Below, piece by piece: positions 1-8,244 of a DNA stretch of 64,000 nt. The position numbers and the translations under genes were made by a program. The notes under the pieces were generated by a model. It was not told where the DNA came from. It saw only the letters and a list, made by a program, of their open reading frames with translations, and did no database searches. Position 1 is the stretch's first letter; the number at the start of each line of letters is the position of its first letter. Source of the DNA: Jidongwangia harbinensis (lineage in GTDB: Bacteria > Actinomycetota > Actinomycetes > Mycobacteriales > Micromonosporaceae). The stretch spans positions 1 through 64,000 of the forward strand of contig NZ_JAIWNC010000050.1 of assembly GCF_020216025.1 (NCBI RefSeq), in the 5' to 3' direction.

Positions 1-84
1 CACTCCAGCCTCGGCTACCAAAGCCCCGCCACCTACGAGGACAACACCAACCTCCGACCGCTGACCGCGCTCAAGGTAGCTTGA
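1..84 (+). CDS. IS3-family transposase (OrfB), C-terminal fragment
   Basis: Open from the window edge and stopping at TGA 82-84. The 27 visible residues begin HSSLGYQSPATYE, the signature C-terminal end of IS3-family OrfB integrases (rve core, DDE), where R-H-S-x-L-G-Y-x-S-P-x-x-Y/F-E closes the catalytic domain. The DDE residues lie outside the window, so activity cannot be judged. It runs towards the repeat field at 126-580. It is either the end of an intact element or a remnant; the left half is needed to decide. Confidence 0.8.
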   Translation, partial: HSSLGYQSPATYEDNTNLRPLTALKVA

Positions 85-98
85 CGATCAACACATAG

Positions 99-121
99 AC
101 CCTGTCCGCCGAATCGGGTCA
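99..121. repeat. possible right terminal inverted repeat of the IS3 element
   Basis: The 23 bp starting 15 bp after the transposase stop begin CCTGTCCGCC from 101 and end GGGTCA. They have the position, length and CA-3' end expected for an IS3-family right inverted repeat. The left repeat is outside the window, so this is inferred from position and style only. Confidence 0.35.
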
Positions 122-125
122 AGCC

Positions 126-235
126 CAAACCGCGTGGGGAGCTGGGGCACGGAGCTCGCCACAACTCCCCGCAGCGCACAGCACCGCAAACCGCGTGGGA
201 AGCATGGGCACGAAACGCGCCCCAACTTCCCGCAG
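126..235. repeat. two-copy hairpin repeat, 61-bp period
   Basis: Two imperfect copies start at 126 and 187 (CAAACCGCGTGGG...) and end in CCCGCAG. Within each copy the left half (GTGGGGAGCTGGGGC or GTGGGAAGCATGGGC) is largely complementary to the right half, so each could fold as a hairpin of about 16 bp. There is no T-run, so a simple terminator is unlikely. Related sequences with the same 61-bp spacing occur at about 60767-60870. Confidence 0.6.
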
Positions 236-346
236 TTATGTGAGAACTGAGATGCCGCGAACGCCGCACGCAACACGCATAAATGCATGCTGCAGCGCAA
301 TCGCCGCCCGATAACCCGCTCCGAGCCGAGCGGACCCGGGACCCAG

Positions 347-577
<231 letters not shown>

Positions 578-783
578 GATTAGGGGGCGGGGGGCCCGGG
601 ACAAGGCCCCCCGCAGGGAAGGGACGGCAGGCCAACTCTGCCTACTGGTCGCGATATTCCGGGGAGAACCGATCGGCGCCCGGGACAAGGCAGCCAGATC
701 GGCGGGCGACCCCTCGGTCTCGCGACCGTCATCCGTTCTGTCTTGGAAAACGATGACACATGTCGCCGGTTACGCGGTTAAAA

Positions 784-807
784 CATGCAGTATTGTGCAT
801 GATTTTT
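784..807 (+). promoter_or_regulatory. AT-rich inverted repeat followed by T-run
   Basis: CATGCA (784-789) and TGCATG (796-801) form a perfect 6-bp inverted repeat with a 6-nt loop, followed by ATTTTT. It lies in a short AT-rich patch (770-808) unlike the surroundings. It may be a weak plus-strand terminator or a protein-binding palindrome; no gene runs into it from the left. Confidence 0.35.
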
Positions 808-834
808 CACCACTCCGGCGCACCGCGGACGAAA

Positions 835-862
835 GGGCCGCCGGCGCGCACGCCGACGGCCC
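835..862 (-). terminator. terminator downstream of icd
   Basis: 11-bp stem with one mismatch (835-845 / 852-862, GGGCCGCCGGC against GCCGACGGCCC), 10 bp beyond the icd stop. Read on the minus strand it is followed by CTTTCG. Confidence 0.5.
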
Positions 863-872
863 CCGGGAAGAC

Positions 873-2087
873 TCAGGCCAACTTGCGAGCCAGATTCTCG
901 TCCAGCGCGGTCATGAACTCGTCCGTGGTGAGCCACGGCGCGTCCTTCGAGATCAGCAGCGCCAGGTCCTTGGTCATCTGGCCGCCCTCGACGGTCTCCA
1001 CGCAGACTCGCTCCAGCGTCTCGGCGAACTCGGTCACCGCGGGCGTCTCGTCGAGCACGCCGCGGTGCTTGAGGCCACCGGTCCAGGCGAAGATCGAGGC
1101 GATCGGGTTGGTCGAGGTCTTCTCGCCCTTCTGCCACTGCCGGTAGTGCCGGGTGACCGTGCCGTGCGCGGCCTCCGCCTCGACGGTCCGGCCGTCCGGG
1201 GTCATCAGCACCGAGGTCATCAGGCCCAGCGAGCCGAAGCCCTGGGCCACCGTGTCGGACTGCACGTCACCGTCGTAGTTCTTGCACGCCCAGACGTAGC
1301 CGCCCTCCCACTTCATCGCGGCCGCGACCATGTCGTCGATCAGCCGGTGCTCGTAGGTCAGGCCGGCCGCCTTGAAGTCCTCGGCGAACTCGGTCTCGAA
1401 GATCTCCGCGAACAGGTCCTTGAAGCGACCGTCGTACGCCTTGAGGATGGTGTTCTTCGTCGACAGGTAGACCGGGTAGTTCCGGGCCAGGCCGTAGCGG
1501 AACGACGCGCGGGCGAAGTCCCGGATCGAGGAGTCGAAGTTGTACATGCCCATGCCGATGCCGCCGGCCGGGAAGTCCGCGACGTGGAACTCGATCGGCT
1601 CGGAACCGTCGGTGGGCGTGAAGGTCATGGTGAACGACCCGGCCTTGGGCGCGACGAAGTCGGTGGCCTTGTACTGGTCGCCGTGCGCGTGCCGGCCGAT
1701 GATGATCGGCTTGGTCCAGCCGGGCACCAGGCGGGGCACGTTCGACATGATGATCGGCTCGCGGAAGACCACGCCGCCGAGGATGTTGCGGATGGTGCCG
1801 TTCGGCGAGCGCCACATCTTCTTCAGGCCGAACTCGTCGACCCGCGCCTCGTCCGGCGTGATGGTCGCGCACTTCACGCCGACGCCGTGCTGCTTGATGG
1901 CGTTGGCCGCGTCGACGGTGACCTGGTCGTCGGTCTCGTCGCGGTGCTGGATCGACAGGTCGTAGTACTCGAGGGGTACGTCGAGGTAGGGCAGGATCAG
2001 CTGCTCACGGATCTGCTTCCAGATGATCCGGGTCATCTCGTCGCCGTCGAGCTCCACGACCGGATTGTTGACCTTGATTTTCGCCAT
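873..2087 (-). CDS. icd: NADP-dependent isocitrate dehydrogenase
   Basis: 404 aa. Oxidative decarboxylation of isocitrate to 2-oxoglutarate in the cytosolic TCA cycle, yielding NADPH. The start MAKIKVNNPVVELDGDEMTR and the SPNGTIRN, VPGWTKPI and GRHAHGDQY motifs identify the eukaryote-like dimeric (type II) class rather than the monomeric enzyme common in some actinobacteria. The frame is open upstream to an ATG at 2117, but the family N-terminus fits ATG 2087. It is transcribed alone, divergent from the metallo-beta-lactamase gene, and ends at a hairpin. Length and motifs look intact. Confidence 0.96.
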   Translation of the reverse strand: MAKIKVNNPVVELDGDEMTRIIWKQIREQLILPYLDVPLEYYDLSIQHRDETDDQVTVDAANAIKQHGVGVKCATITPDEARVDEFGLKKMWRSPNGTIRNILGGVVFREPIIMSNVPRLVPGWTKPIIIGRHAHGDQYKATDFVAPKAGSFTMTFTPTDGSEPIEFHVADFPAGGIGMGMYNFDSSIRDFARASFRYGLARNYPVYLSTKNTILKAYDGRFKDLFAEIFETEFAEDFKAAGLTYEHRLIDDMVAAAMKWEGGYVWACKNYDGDVQSDTVAQGFGSLGLMTSVLMTPDGRTVEAEAAHGTVTRHYRQWQKGEKTSTNPIASIFAWTGGLKHRGVLDETPAVTEFAETLERVCVETVEGGQMTKDLALLISKDAPWLTTDEFMTALDENLARKLA

Positions 2088-2185
2088 TCGGCCGGCGCTC
2101 CCTTCCGCAGGACACATGCGTTAGCAGTACGAGCGTACTGCCCACGGGTGGAAGATCGCTCGCCGACCCTGATCGGCGTCGGCAT

Positions 2186-2191
2186 TAGGCT
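2186..2191 (+). promoter_or_regulatory. -10 element, probable leaderless promoter
   Basis: TAGGCT (TANNNT) ends exactly 6 nt before ATG 2198, and no Shine-Dalgarno sequence is present. This is the usual geometry of leaderless actinobacterial transcripts and supports the ATG over the GTG just before it. Confidence 0.55.
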
Positions 2192-2197
2192 CGGGTG

Positions 2198-2974
2198 ATG
2201 CTGCGGAGAGCCCTGGGACCGCTGACCGTCACCGCTGTCCAGGACGCCGAGGGACCGTTCTTCGAGCCCCGCGAGCGCGCGTTCCCGGACGCCACCCCGG
2301 CGCAGTGGGCGGCGGCGGACGCGTTCGACCCGGCCGCGCGGACCGCGGACGGCCGCTGGTGGTTGCGCTTCCGGAGCTTCGCGATCCGGTACGCGGACGG
2401 CCCGGTCACGCTGGTCGACGCGGGCATCGGGCCGGCCGGCGCGCCGGCGAAGTCCTGGGCGCCGGTGCCGGGACGGCTGCCCGACGCGCTGGCCGAGGCT
2501 GGCATCGCGCCGGGCGACGTGGCCGCGATCGTGCTGACCCACCTGCACACCGACCACATCGGCTGGGCGATGCCGGCCACCACGCCGTTCCCGCAGGCCC
2601 GGGTGGTGGTGCCGAAGGCCGACCTGGCGGCGTTCGCCGCGGTGCGGGAGGCGGACCTGTTCGGCCCGTTGCGCGCGGCCGGACGGCTCGAGGTGACCGA
2701 CGGCGAACGGGAGATCGCTTCGGGGGTACGGGTGCTGCCGACTCCCGGGCACACGCCGGGCCACCAGTGCGTGGTGGTGTCCGGGCCGGAGGGCCGCCTG
2801 GTGGTCACCGGGGACCTGCTGGTGCACGCGATCCAGCTGCTGCACCCGGAGCTGGGGTACGCGCACGACATGGACGCCGGGCGGGCCCGGGTCAGCCGGG
2901 CGTCGGTGCTGGCCGCGGGCGGCGAGCTGGCGGTGTCGCACCTGGGCACGCCGTTCCTGCGTACCGGACGGTGA
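2198..2974 (+). CDS. metallo-beta-lactamase fold hydrolase
   Basis: 258 aa, cytosolic (no signal peptide). The metal-binding motif HLHTDHIGW (HxHxDH, around residue 116), the second-shell histidine in TPGHTPGH and the aspartate in VVTGDLLVH are all present, so the di-metal site looks complete. The architecture resembles the broad MBL/glyoxalase II-lactonase group; the substrate cannot be assigned. Divergent from icd and convergent with mdh, sharing a bidirectional terminator. A GTG at 2195 is the alternative start. Confidence 0.85.
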   Translation: MLRRALGPLTVTAVQDAEGPFFEPRERAFPDATPAQWAAADAFDPAARTADGRWWLRFRSFAIRYADGPVTLVDAGIGPAGAPAKSWAPVPGRLPDALAEAGIAPGDVAAIVLTHLHTDHIGWAMPATTPFPQARVVVPKADLAAFAAVREADLFGPLRAAGRLEVTDGEREIASGVRVLPTPGHTPGHQCVVVSGPEGRLVVTGDLLVHAIQLLHPELGYAHDMDAGRARVSRASVLAAGGELAVSHLGTPFLRTGR

Positions 2975-3001
2975 AAGGCCGGGGCGCACGGCCCCGGCCT
3001 T
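2975..3001. terminator. bidirectional terminator between MBL gene and mdh
   Basis: Perfect 11-bp stem AAGGCCGGGGC / GCCCCGGCCTT (2975-2985, 2991-3001) with a 5-nt loop. Its AA/TT ends provide short U-tracts in both directions, between the convergent stops at 2974 and 3017. Confidence 0.85.
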
Positions 3002-3016
3002 CCGTCAGTGTCTGGT

Positions 3017-3967
3017 TCAGAGGTCGGCGACGTCCGCCTGCTTGGCGCGCACCGCCTCGGCGGCCTCCTTCAGGCCGGCCAGCTCGGTGTCGGTGAGCTT
3101 GTCCTCGACCACCTTCTTGATGCCGGTGGCGCCGATCTCCGCCTCGACGCCCAGGTAGACGCCGCTGATGCCGTATTCGCCGTCGACCCAGGCGCACACC
3201 GGCATGACCGCGCCGGAGTCCTCCGCGACGGCCTTGGCCATCCGGGCCGCGGCGGCCGACGGGGCGTAGTAGGCCGAACCGGTCTTGAGCAGCGCAACCA
3301 CCTCGGCGCCGCCGTTGCGGGTGCGGACCACCAGTTCCTCGATCTTCTCGGCCGGGAGCAGGTCGGCGAGCGGCTTGCCGTCGACCGTGCAGCGCGACGG
3401 GACCGGGACCATGGTGTCGCCGTGCGAGCCGAGGGTGAGCGCCTTGACGCTCTTCACCGGGACCTCGAGGGTCTCGGCGATGAAGTTCGTGAAGCGCGCG
3501 GTGTCGAGGACGCCGGCCTGGCCGAAGACCCGGTTGCGCGGGAACTGGGTGGCGATCTGCGCGAGCGCGGTCATCTCGTCGACCGGGTTGGAGACGACGA
3601 TGACGACGGCGTTGGGCGCGTACTTCGCCACGTTCTCCGCCACCTGGCGGACGATCTTGGCGTTGACCTCGAGCAGGTCCATCCGGCTCATCCCCGGCTT
3701 ACGCGGCAGGCCGGCCGTGATCACCACGACGTCGGAGCCCTCGATCTGCTCGTAACCCTCGCCGTTCGGACCGGTGGTGACGCCGACGACCTTGGTCTCG
3801 AAGCCCTCGACCGGACGCGACTGGTTCATGTCCAGCGCCAGGCCCGCCGGCTTGCCGTCGATGATGTCGGTGAGCACCACGGTCTCGAAGATGTCGTACT
3901 CGGCGAGCCGCTGTGCGGTCGTGGAACCGTAGAAGCCGGCGCCTACGACGGTGACCTTCTTGCCCAT
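3017..3967 (-). CDS. mdh: malate dehydrogenase
   Basis: 316 aa, NAD-dependent malate/oxaloacetate interconversion in the TCA cycle. Rossmann motif GAGFYGSTTA at residues 9-18, the VSNPVDE cofactor/substrate loop, GQAGVLDTARF with the substrate arginine, and the catalytic histidine in GSHGDTMVP. The length and the LDH-like GSHGD motif place it with the lactate dehydrogenase-like MDH class. GGAG lies before the ATG. It is separated by 72 bp from folD upstream, so it may be read from the purN-folD transcript or have its own promoter. Confidence 0.95.
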   Translation of the reverse strand: MGKKVTVVGAGFYGSTTAQRLAEYDIFETVVLTDIIDGKPAGLALDMNQSRPVEGFETKVVGVTTGPNGEGYEQIEGSDVVVITAGLPRKPGMSRMDLLEVNAKIVRQVAENVAKYAPNAVVIVVSNPVDEMTALAQIATQFPRNRVFGQAGVLDTARFTNFIAETLEVPVKSVKALTLGSHGDTMVPVPSRCTVDGKPLADLLPAEKIEELVVRTRNGGAEVVALLKTGSAYYAPSAAAARMAKAVAEDSGAVMPVCAWVDGEYGISGVYLGVEAEIGATGIKKVVEDKLTDTELAGLKEAAEAVRAKQADVADL

Positions 3968-4039
3968 AGCTATCCACTCCCAGTCGGTCTTTTCCGGACC
4001 GTATCAGTCGGGTAACGGCTGCCTGCCGCGCAGGGGTTC

Positions 4040-4909
4040 TTAACGCGAACTAAGCCACTCGGCGCGTTCCACCACGTTCGTCAGCAACATCGCCCGGGTC
4101 ATCGGGCCGACGCCGCCGGGCACCGGCACCACCGCGCCGGCCACCTCGCGCACGTCGAGCGCGACGTCACCGGTGTAGCGGCCCTTGCCGTCGTCGCCGA
4201 CCACCCGGGTGATGCCGACATCGACCACGGTGGCGCCGGGCTTGACCATGTCCGCGGTGACCAGCCCGGGTACGCCCACGGCCGCCACCACGATGTCCGC
4301 GCGGCGCAGGTGGGCGGCCAGGTCCCGGGTGCCGGTGTGGCAGAGCGTCACGGTGGCGTTCTCGGTACGGCGGGTGAGCAGCAGCCCCAGCGGCCGGCCC
4401 ACCGTGGTGCCCCGGCCGACCACCGTCACCTCGGCGCCGTCCAGCGGGATGTCGTGGCGCCGCAGCAGGTGCACGATGCCCCGCGGGGTGCACGGCAGCG
4501 GGCCCGGATAGCCCAGCACCAGCCGGCCCAGGTTCACCGGGTGCAGCCCGTCGGCGTCCTTGTCCGGGTCGATCAGTTCGAGGATCCGCCCGGTGTCCAG
4601 GTGCTTCGGCAGCGGCAGCTGGACGATGTACCCGTGGCAGGACTCGTCCGCGTTCAGCTCGGCGATCACCGCCTCCAGCTGCTCCTGGGAGACGTCGGCC
4701 GGCAGGTCGCGCCGGATCGAGGCGATGCCGACCTCGGCGCAGTCCCGGTGCTTGCCCTCCACGTAGGCGTGCGAACCCGGGTCGTCACCGACCAGCACGG
4801 TGCCGAGGCCGGGCACGACACCCCGCTCGCCCAGTGCCTTGACCCGCGTACGCAGGTCTTCCTTCACCGCGGCCGCCGCGGCCTTACCGTCCAGGATCTT
4901 CGCCGTCAC
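4040..4909 (-). CDS. folD: bifunctional methylenetetrahydrofolate dehydrogenase / cyclohydrolase
   Basis: 289 aa. Converts 5,10-methylene-THF via methenyl-THF to 10-formyl-THF, the donor used by PurN and PurH, which are encoded in the same run. The catalytic Tyr/Lys pair is in YVEGKHRDC, the NADP-binding segment is VVGRGTTVGRPL, and the signature PGGVGPMTR is near the C-terminus. GTG start 6 nt after the stop of the pentapeptide-repeat gene, so translation is probably coupled. Standard length. Confidence 0.95.
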   Translation of the reverse strand: MTAKILDGKAAAAAVKEDLRTRVKALGERGVVPGLGTVLVGDDPGSHAYVEGKHRDCAEVGIASIRRDLPADVSQEQLEAVIAELNADESCHGYIVQLPLPKHLDTGRILELIDPDKDADGLHPVNLGRLVLGYPGPLPCTPRGIVHLLRRHDIPLDGAEVTVVGRGTTVGRPLGLLLTRRTENATVTLCHTGTRDLAAHLRRADIVVAAVGVPGLVTADMVKPGATVVDVGITRVVGDDGKGRYTGDVALDVREVAGAVVPVPGGVGPMTRAMLLTNVVERAEWLSSR

Positions 4910-4915
4910 AGCTTT

Positions 4916-5521
4916 CTACCCCTCAACCTTGGCCCCGTACGCGGCGGCGAACAGCACCGCCTGCGGCACGTCGATCTTCGTTCCGGTGATGTCGATGTCC
5001 TTGAGCTGCACGCCGCCCAGGTCGGCACCGCGCAGGTCGGTGCCCTTGAGCTTGGCGTCGGCGAGCCGGGCGCCGAACAGGTCCGCGTCGCGCAGATCGG
5101 CCCGGGACAGGTCGGCCCCGGTCAGATCCGCCTCCCGCAGGCGCAGCCCGGCGAGCTTGGCGCCGGTCAGGTTCTGGCCGCGCAACGACACGAACCCCCA
5201 GTCGCCGCCGTCGATCGTCAACGGCCGCAGTCCACAGTCGAGGAACTGGGTGCCGGTGAGCTTGCAGCCGGTCAGCGTCGCGTCGAAGAAGGACGAGCGC
5301 TCGACGACCGACTGCAGGATCGCGCAGTTGTTCAGTTCGGCCGCGTTGAACCGGACGTTGCCGAAGCGGCAGTGCGTGAACGTGCAGCCGGTCAGCCGGG
5401 CCTCCGACCAGTCGACGTCGTGGAACGCGCAGTCCTCGTAGTGGACGCGGCCGACCTCGGCGAGCGCCCAGTCCTTGCCGGAGAACGTCTCGTTGTGCAC
5501 CACCTGGTCGGCATCCACCAC
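4916..5521 (-). CDS. pentapeptide repeat protein
   Basis: 201 aa, predicted soluble. From about residue 25 to 185 it is built of A(D/N)Lxx-type pentapeptides (ADLTGADLSRADLRDADL), interrupted by a non-repeat segment around residues 95-115. It should fold as a right-handed quadrilateral beta-helix. Family members include DNA-gyrase-protecting Qnr/MfpA proteins, but most have no known role. It lies between purH (16 bp) and folD (6 bp), so it is part of a purine/one-carbon operon. GTG start, followed by a second GTG codon that could also serve. Confidence 0.85.
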   Translation of the reverse strand: MVDADQVVHNETFSGKDWALAEVGRVHYEDCAFHDVDWSEARLTGCTFTHCRFGNVRFNAAELNNCAILQSVVERSSFFDATLTGCKLTGTQFLDCGLRPLTIDGGDWGFVSLRGQNLTGAKLAGLRLREADLTGADLSRADLRDADLFGARLADAKLKGTDLRGADLGGVQLKDIDITGTKIDVPQAVLFAAAYGAKVEG

Positions 5522-5537
5522 GCCACCGCCCGTCCCG

Positions 5538-7100
5538 TCAGTGATAGAAGTGCCGGGTCCCGGTGAGGTAGACCGTCAGCCCGGCCTTCTCCGCCGCCTC
5601 GATGATCAGGTTGTCGCGGATCGAGCCGCCCGGCTGCACGACCGCCTTGACGCCGGCCTCGATCAGCACCTCCAGCCCGTCCGGGAACGGGAAGAACGCG
5701 TCCGAGGCCGCGACGCTGCCCCGGGCCCGGTCGGCACCGGCCCGGCTCACCGCGAGGTGCGCGGCGTCCACCCGGTTGACCTGGCCCATGCCCACGCCCA
5801 CGGTAGCGCCGTCCGAGGCCAGCAGGATGGCGTTGCTCTTCACGCTGCGGATCGCCCGCCAGGCGAACGCCAGGTCCCGCAGGTCGTCCGCGGTGGCCGG
5901 CGCGCCGGTGGCCAGCGTCCAGTTCGCCGGGTCGTCGCCGTCCGCGTCGATCCGGTCCGCCATCTGCACCAGCACGCCGCCGCCGACCTGCTTGAACTCG
6001 GCCGGTGCCGGGTTCCACGGCGGGGCCACCAGCACCCGCAGGTTCTTCTTCTCGCGCAGCACGTCGACGGCGCCGCTCGCGTACGACGGCGCCACGATCA
6101 CCTCGGTGAAGATGTCCGCCACCTGCTGGGCCAGCTCCACGGTGACCGGCCGGTTGACCGCGATCACGCCGCCGAACGCCGACGTCGGGTCGCACGCGTG
6201 GGCCTTGCGGTGGGCGTCGGCGACGTCCGCGCCGACCGCGATGCCGCACGGGTTGGCGTGCTTGATGATCGCCACGCACGGGTCGGTGAAGTCGTTCGCG
6301 CTGCGCCAGGCGGCGTCCGCGTCCACGTAGTTGTTGTAGGACATCTCCTTGCCGTGCAACTGCTCGGCCTGGGCCAGCCCGGCCGGCGCGTTCGGGTCGG
6401 CGTACAACGCCGCCTGCTGGTGCGGGTTCTCGCCGTAGCGCAGCGCGGCGTCCCGCTTGAGCGCCAGCCCGGCGAACTCCGGCCAATCAGACGGTGCGAG
6501 CGTGGTCGCGCACCAGTTGGCGACCGCCACGTCGTACTTGGCGATGTCCGCGAAGGCGCGGGCCGCGAGCAGCTTGCGCTGCGTCAGCGTGAAACCGCCG
6601 TCCGCCAGGGCGTCCACGATCAGCGGGTACGCCGCCACGGACGTCACCACGGCCACCGACGGGTGGTTCTTGGCCGCCGCCCGGACCATCGCCGGGCCAC
6701 CGATGTCGATCTGCTCGACGCACTCGTCCACGCTCGCGCCCGAGGCAACCGTCTCGGTGAACGGGTACAGGTTGCTGACCAGCAGGTCGAACGGCGCCAC
6801 ACCGAGTTCGGCGAGCTGCTCGGCATGGGCCGGCAGCCGGAGGTCGGCGAGCAGCCCGGCGTGCACCTTCGGGTGCAACGTCTTCACCCGGCCGTCCAGG
6901 CACTCGGGGAAGCCGGTCAGCTCCTCGACCCGGGTCACCGGCACGCCGGCCCGTTCCACGGTCGCCGCGGTCGAGCCGGTGGAGACCACCTCGACGCCGG
7001 CCGCGTGCAGCGCCCCGGCCAGCTCGACGAGGCCCGTCTTGTCGTACACGCTGAGCAGCGCCCGCTTGATCGGACGGCGGCCCTCGGCCTCGGAGGTCAT
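5538..7100 (-). CDS. purH: AICAR transformylase / IMP cyclohydrolase
   Basis: 520 aa, the last two steps of IMP synthesis. The N-terminal IMP cyclohydrolase (MGS-like) domain contains the VSTGSTAATV and GRVKTLHPKVHAGLL motifs. The C-terminal transformylase has RYGENPHQ, the catalytic KHANPCG, and SDAFFPFPDG. The ATG overlaps the purN stop by 4 nt (ATGA), indicating translational coupling. Formyl donor is 10-formyl-THF from FolD two genes downstream. Confidence 0.96.
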   Translation of the reverse strand: MTSEAEGRRPIKRALLSVYDKTGLVELAGALHAAGVEVVSTGSTAATVERAGVPVTRVEELTGFPECLDGRVKTLHPKVHAGLLADLRLPAHAEQLAELGVAPFDLLVSNLYPFTETVASGASVDECVEQIDIGGPAMVRAAAKNHPSVAVVTSVAAYPLIVDALADGGFTLTQRKLLAARAFADIAKYDVAVANWCATTLAPSDWPEFAGLALKRDAALRYGENPHQQAALYADPNAPAGLAQAEQLHGKEMSYNNYVDADAAWRSANDFTDPCVAIIKHANPCGIAVGADVADAHRKAHACDPTSAFGGVIAVNRPVTVELAQQVADIFTEVIVAPSYASGAVDVLREKKNLRVLVAPPWNPAPAEFKQVGGGVLVQMADRIDADGDDPANWTLATGAPATADDLRDLAFAWRAIRSVKSNAILLASDGATVGVGMGQVNRVDAAHLAVSRAGADRARGSVAASDAFFPFPDGLEVLIEAGVKAVVQPGGSIRDNLIIEAAEKAGLTVYLTGTRHFYH

Positions 7101-7714
7101 GGGATACGTACCTTTCTGTCCTGGATGGTCCAGCCCTCTCGGACCAGCCGGCCGACGTACTCGACCAGCTGGGCGCGCTCGGCCACTTTGATGCGCTCGG
7201 TCAGCGACTCCTCCGTGTCGTCGTCGAGCACGGGAACGGTGACCTGCGCGATGATCGGGCCGGTGTCCACGCCCGCGTCGACGAAGAACAGCGTCGCACC
7301 GGCCACCTTCACGCCGTACGCGAGCGCGTCCCGGGGGCCGTGGATGCCGGGGAAGGACGGCAGCAGCGCGTTGTGCGTGTTCACGTACCGGTCGCCGAAG
7401 GCCGTCAGGAAGGTGTCGCCGACCAGCTTCAGGAAGCCGGCCGAGATGACCAGGTCGGGCTTGTGCTCGGCGACGTGGGCGGTGAGCGCGGCGTCCCAGT
7501 CGGCCCGGGTCGGATAGGCCTTCACCCGGTCCACGAACGTGGGCACCCCGGCGGCGGCGGCGCGGTCCAGCCCGGCGATGCCGTCACGGTCGGCGCCGAC
7601 CGCGACGACGCGGGCACCGTATCCGGGGTCGGCGGTGGCGTCGAGGAGAGCCTGCAGGTTGCTGCCGGACCCGGAGAGCAGGACGACCAGGCGGGCGGGC
7701 GCGGGGTCGGTCAC
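7097..7714 (-). CDS. purN: phosphoribosylglycinamide formyltransferase
   Basis: 205 aa, 10-formyl-THF dependent GAR formylation. Phosphate loop SGSGSNLQAL at about residue 14, catalytic Asn/His in NTHNALLPSFPG, and Asp in VDAGVDTGPII. First gene of the purN-purH-(pentapeptide)-folD run. GTG start with TAGGGT 6 nt upstream, consistent with leaderless transcription. The histidine often seen before VD in this family (VHFVD) is Phe here (LFFVD). Confidence 0.95.
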   Translation of the reverse strand: MTDPAPARLVVLLSGSGSNLQALLDATADPGYGARVVAVGADRDGIAGLDRAAAAGVPTFVDRVKAYPTRADWDAALTAHVAEHKPDLVISAGFLKLVGDTFLTAFGDRYVNTHNALLPSFPGIHGPRDALAYGVKVAGATLFFVDAGVDTGPIIAQVTVPVLDDDTEESLTERIKVAERAQLVEYVGRLVREGWTIQDRKVRIP

Positions 7715-7720
7715 CTGAGC

Positions 7721-7726
7721 ACCCTA
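7721..7726 (-). promoter_or_regulatory. -10 element of purN, leaderless type
   Basis: On the minus strand TAGGGT ends 6 nt before the purN GTG, with no Shine-Dalgarno. This would drive purN-purH-pentapeptide-folD. Confidence 0.5.
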
Positions 7727-7862
7727 ACGCCCGGCCCCCGGACCCCGGCCGACGGGTCGCGACCAGCGCGCCGATGGTCAGCGGAATCGGCTGATCATCG
7801 GTTACGCTGCCGGTCCTTTCTTCTACTCAACGATGTTCGGTAATCACACGGAGGTACCTGAC

Positions 7863-8195
7863 GTGACGACGCCACCGCCTTACTACGGTCCGCCCGCCGG
7901 CGGGCCGAGCGCTCCCCAGAACACCCAGGGCCTCGTGGCGCTGATTCTCGGCATCGCGTCGATCCCGCTGGCCTGCTGCCCCTACCTGGGCGTCCCGGTC
8001 GGCATCGCCGGCGCGATCCTCGGCTACCTCGGCCGGCAGAAGGCCGCACAGGGCCTCGCCACCAACCGCAGCCAGGCGCAGACCGGCCTGATCTGCGGCA
8101 TCATCGGCGTCGTGCTGGGCATCCTGATCGTCATCCTGTCGTTCAGCCTGAGCGCGTTCGACTGGCAGACCTACATCAACGAGAACAGCAACTGA
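7863..8195 (+). CDS. small two-helix membrane protein, DUF4190-like
   Basis: 110 aa. Proline-rich cytosolic N-terminus (PPPYYGPPAGG) followed by two hydrophobic segments (about residues 22-56 and 75-100) separated by GRQKAAQGLATNRSQAQTG. This layout (VALILGIAS...GRKA...G..AIAGLICGI) is typical of DUF4190, of unknown function. GTG 7863 is chosen because GGAGGT (7850-7855) sits 7 nt upstream; the frame is open further up but without a ribosome site. Divergent from purN. Confidence 0.8.
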   Translation: MTTPPPYYGPPAGGPSAPQNTQGLVALILGIASIPLACCPYLGVPVGIAGAILGYLGRQKAAQGLATNRSQAQTGLICGIIGVVLGILIVILSFSLSAFDWQTYINENSN

Positions 8196-8244
8196 GTCCG
8201 CCGGCACCGCGGGTCGGGCGGGCAGCCGTCCGGTCCGCGGGTGC

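Noticed and set aside
753..2198. 481-aa plus-strand open frame opposite icd, and similar long antisense frames over most genes
   Set aside because: Typical high-GC antisense shadows: Arg/Gly/Val/His-rich with no domain; the opposite-strand protein is clearly real.
7833..7862. N-terminal extension (MFGNHTEVPD) of the DUF4190-like protein
   Set aside because: The GGAGGT ribosome site lies inside the extension and is ideally spaced for GTG 7863.
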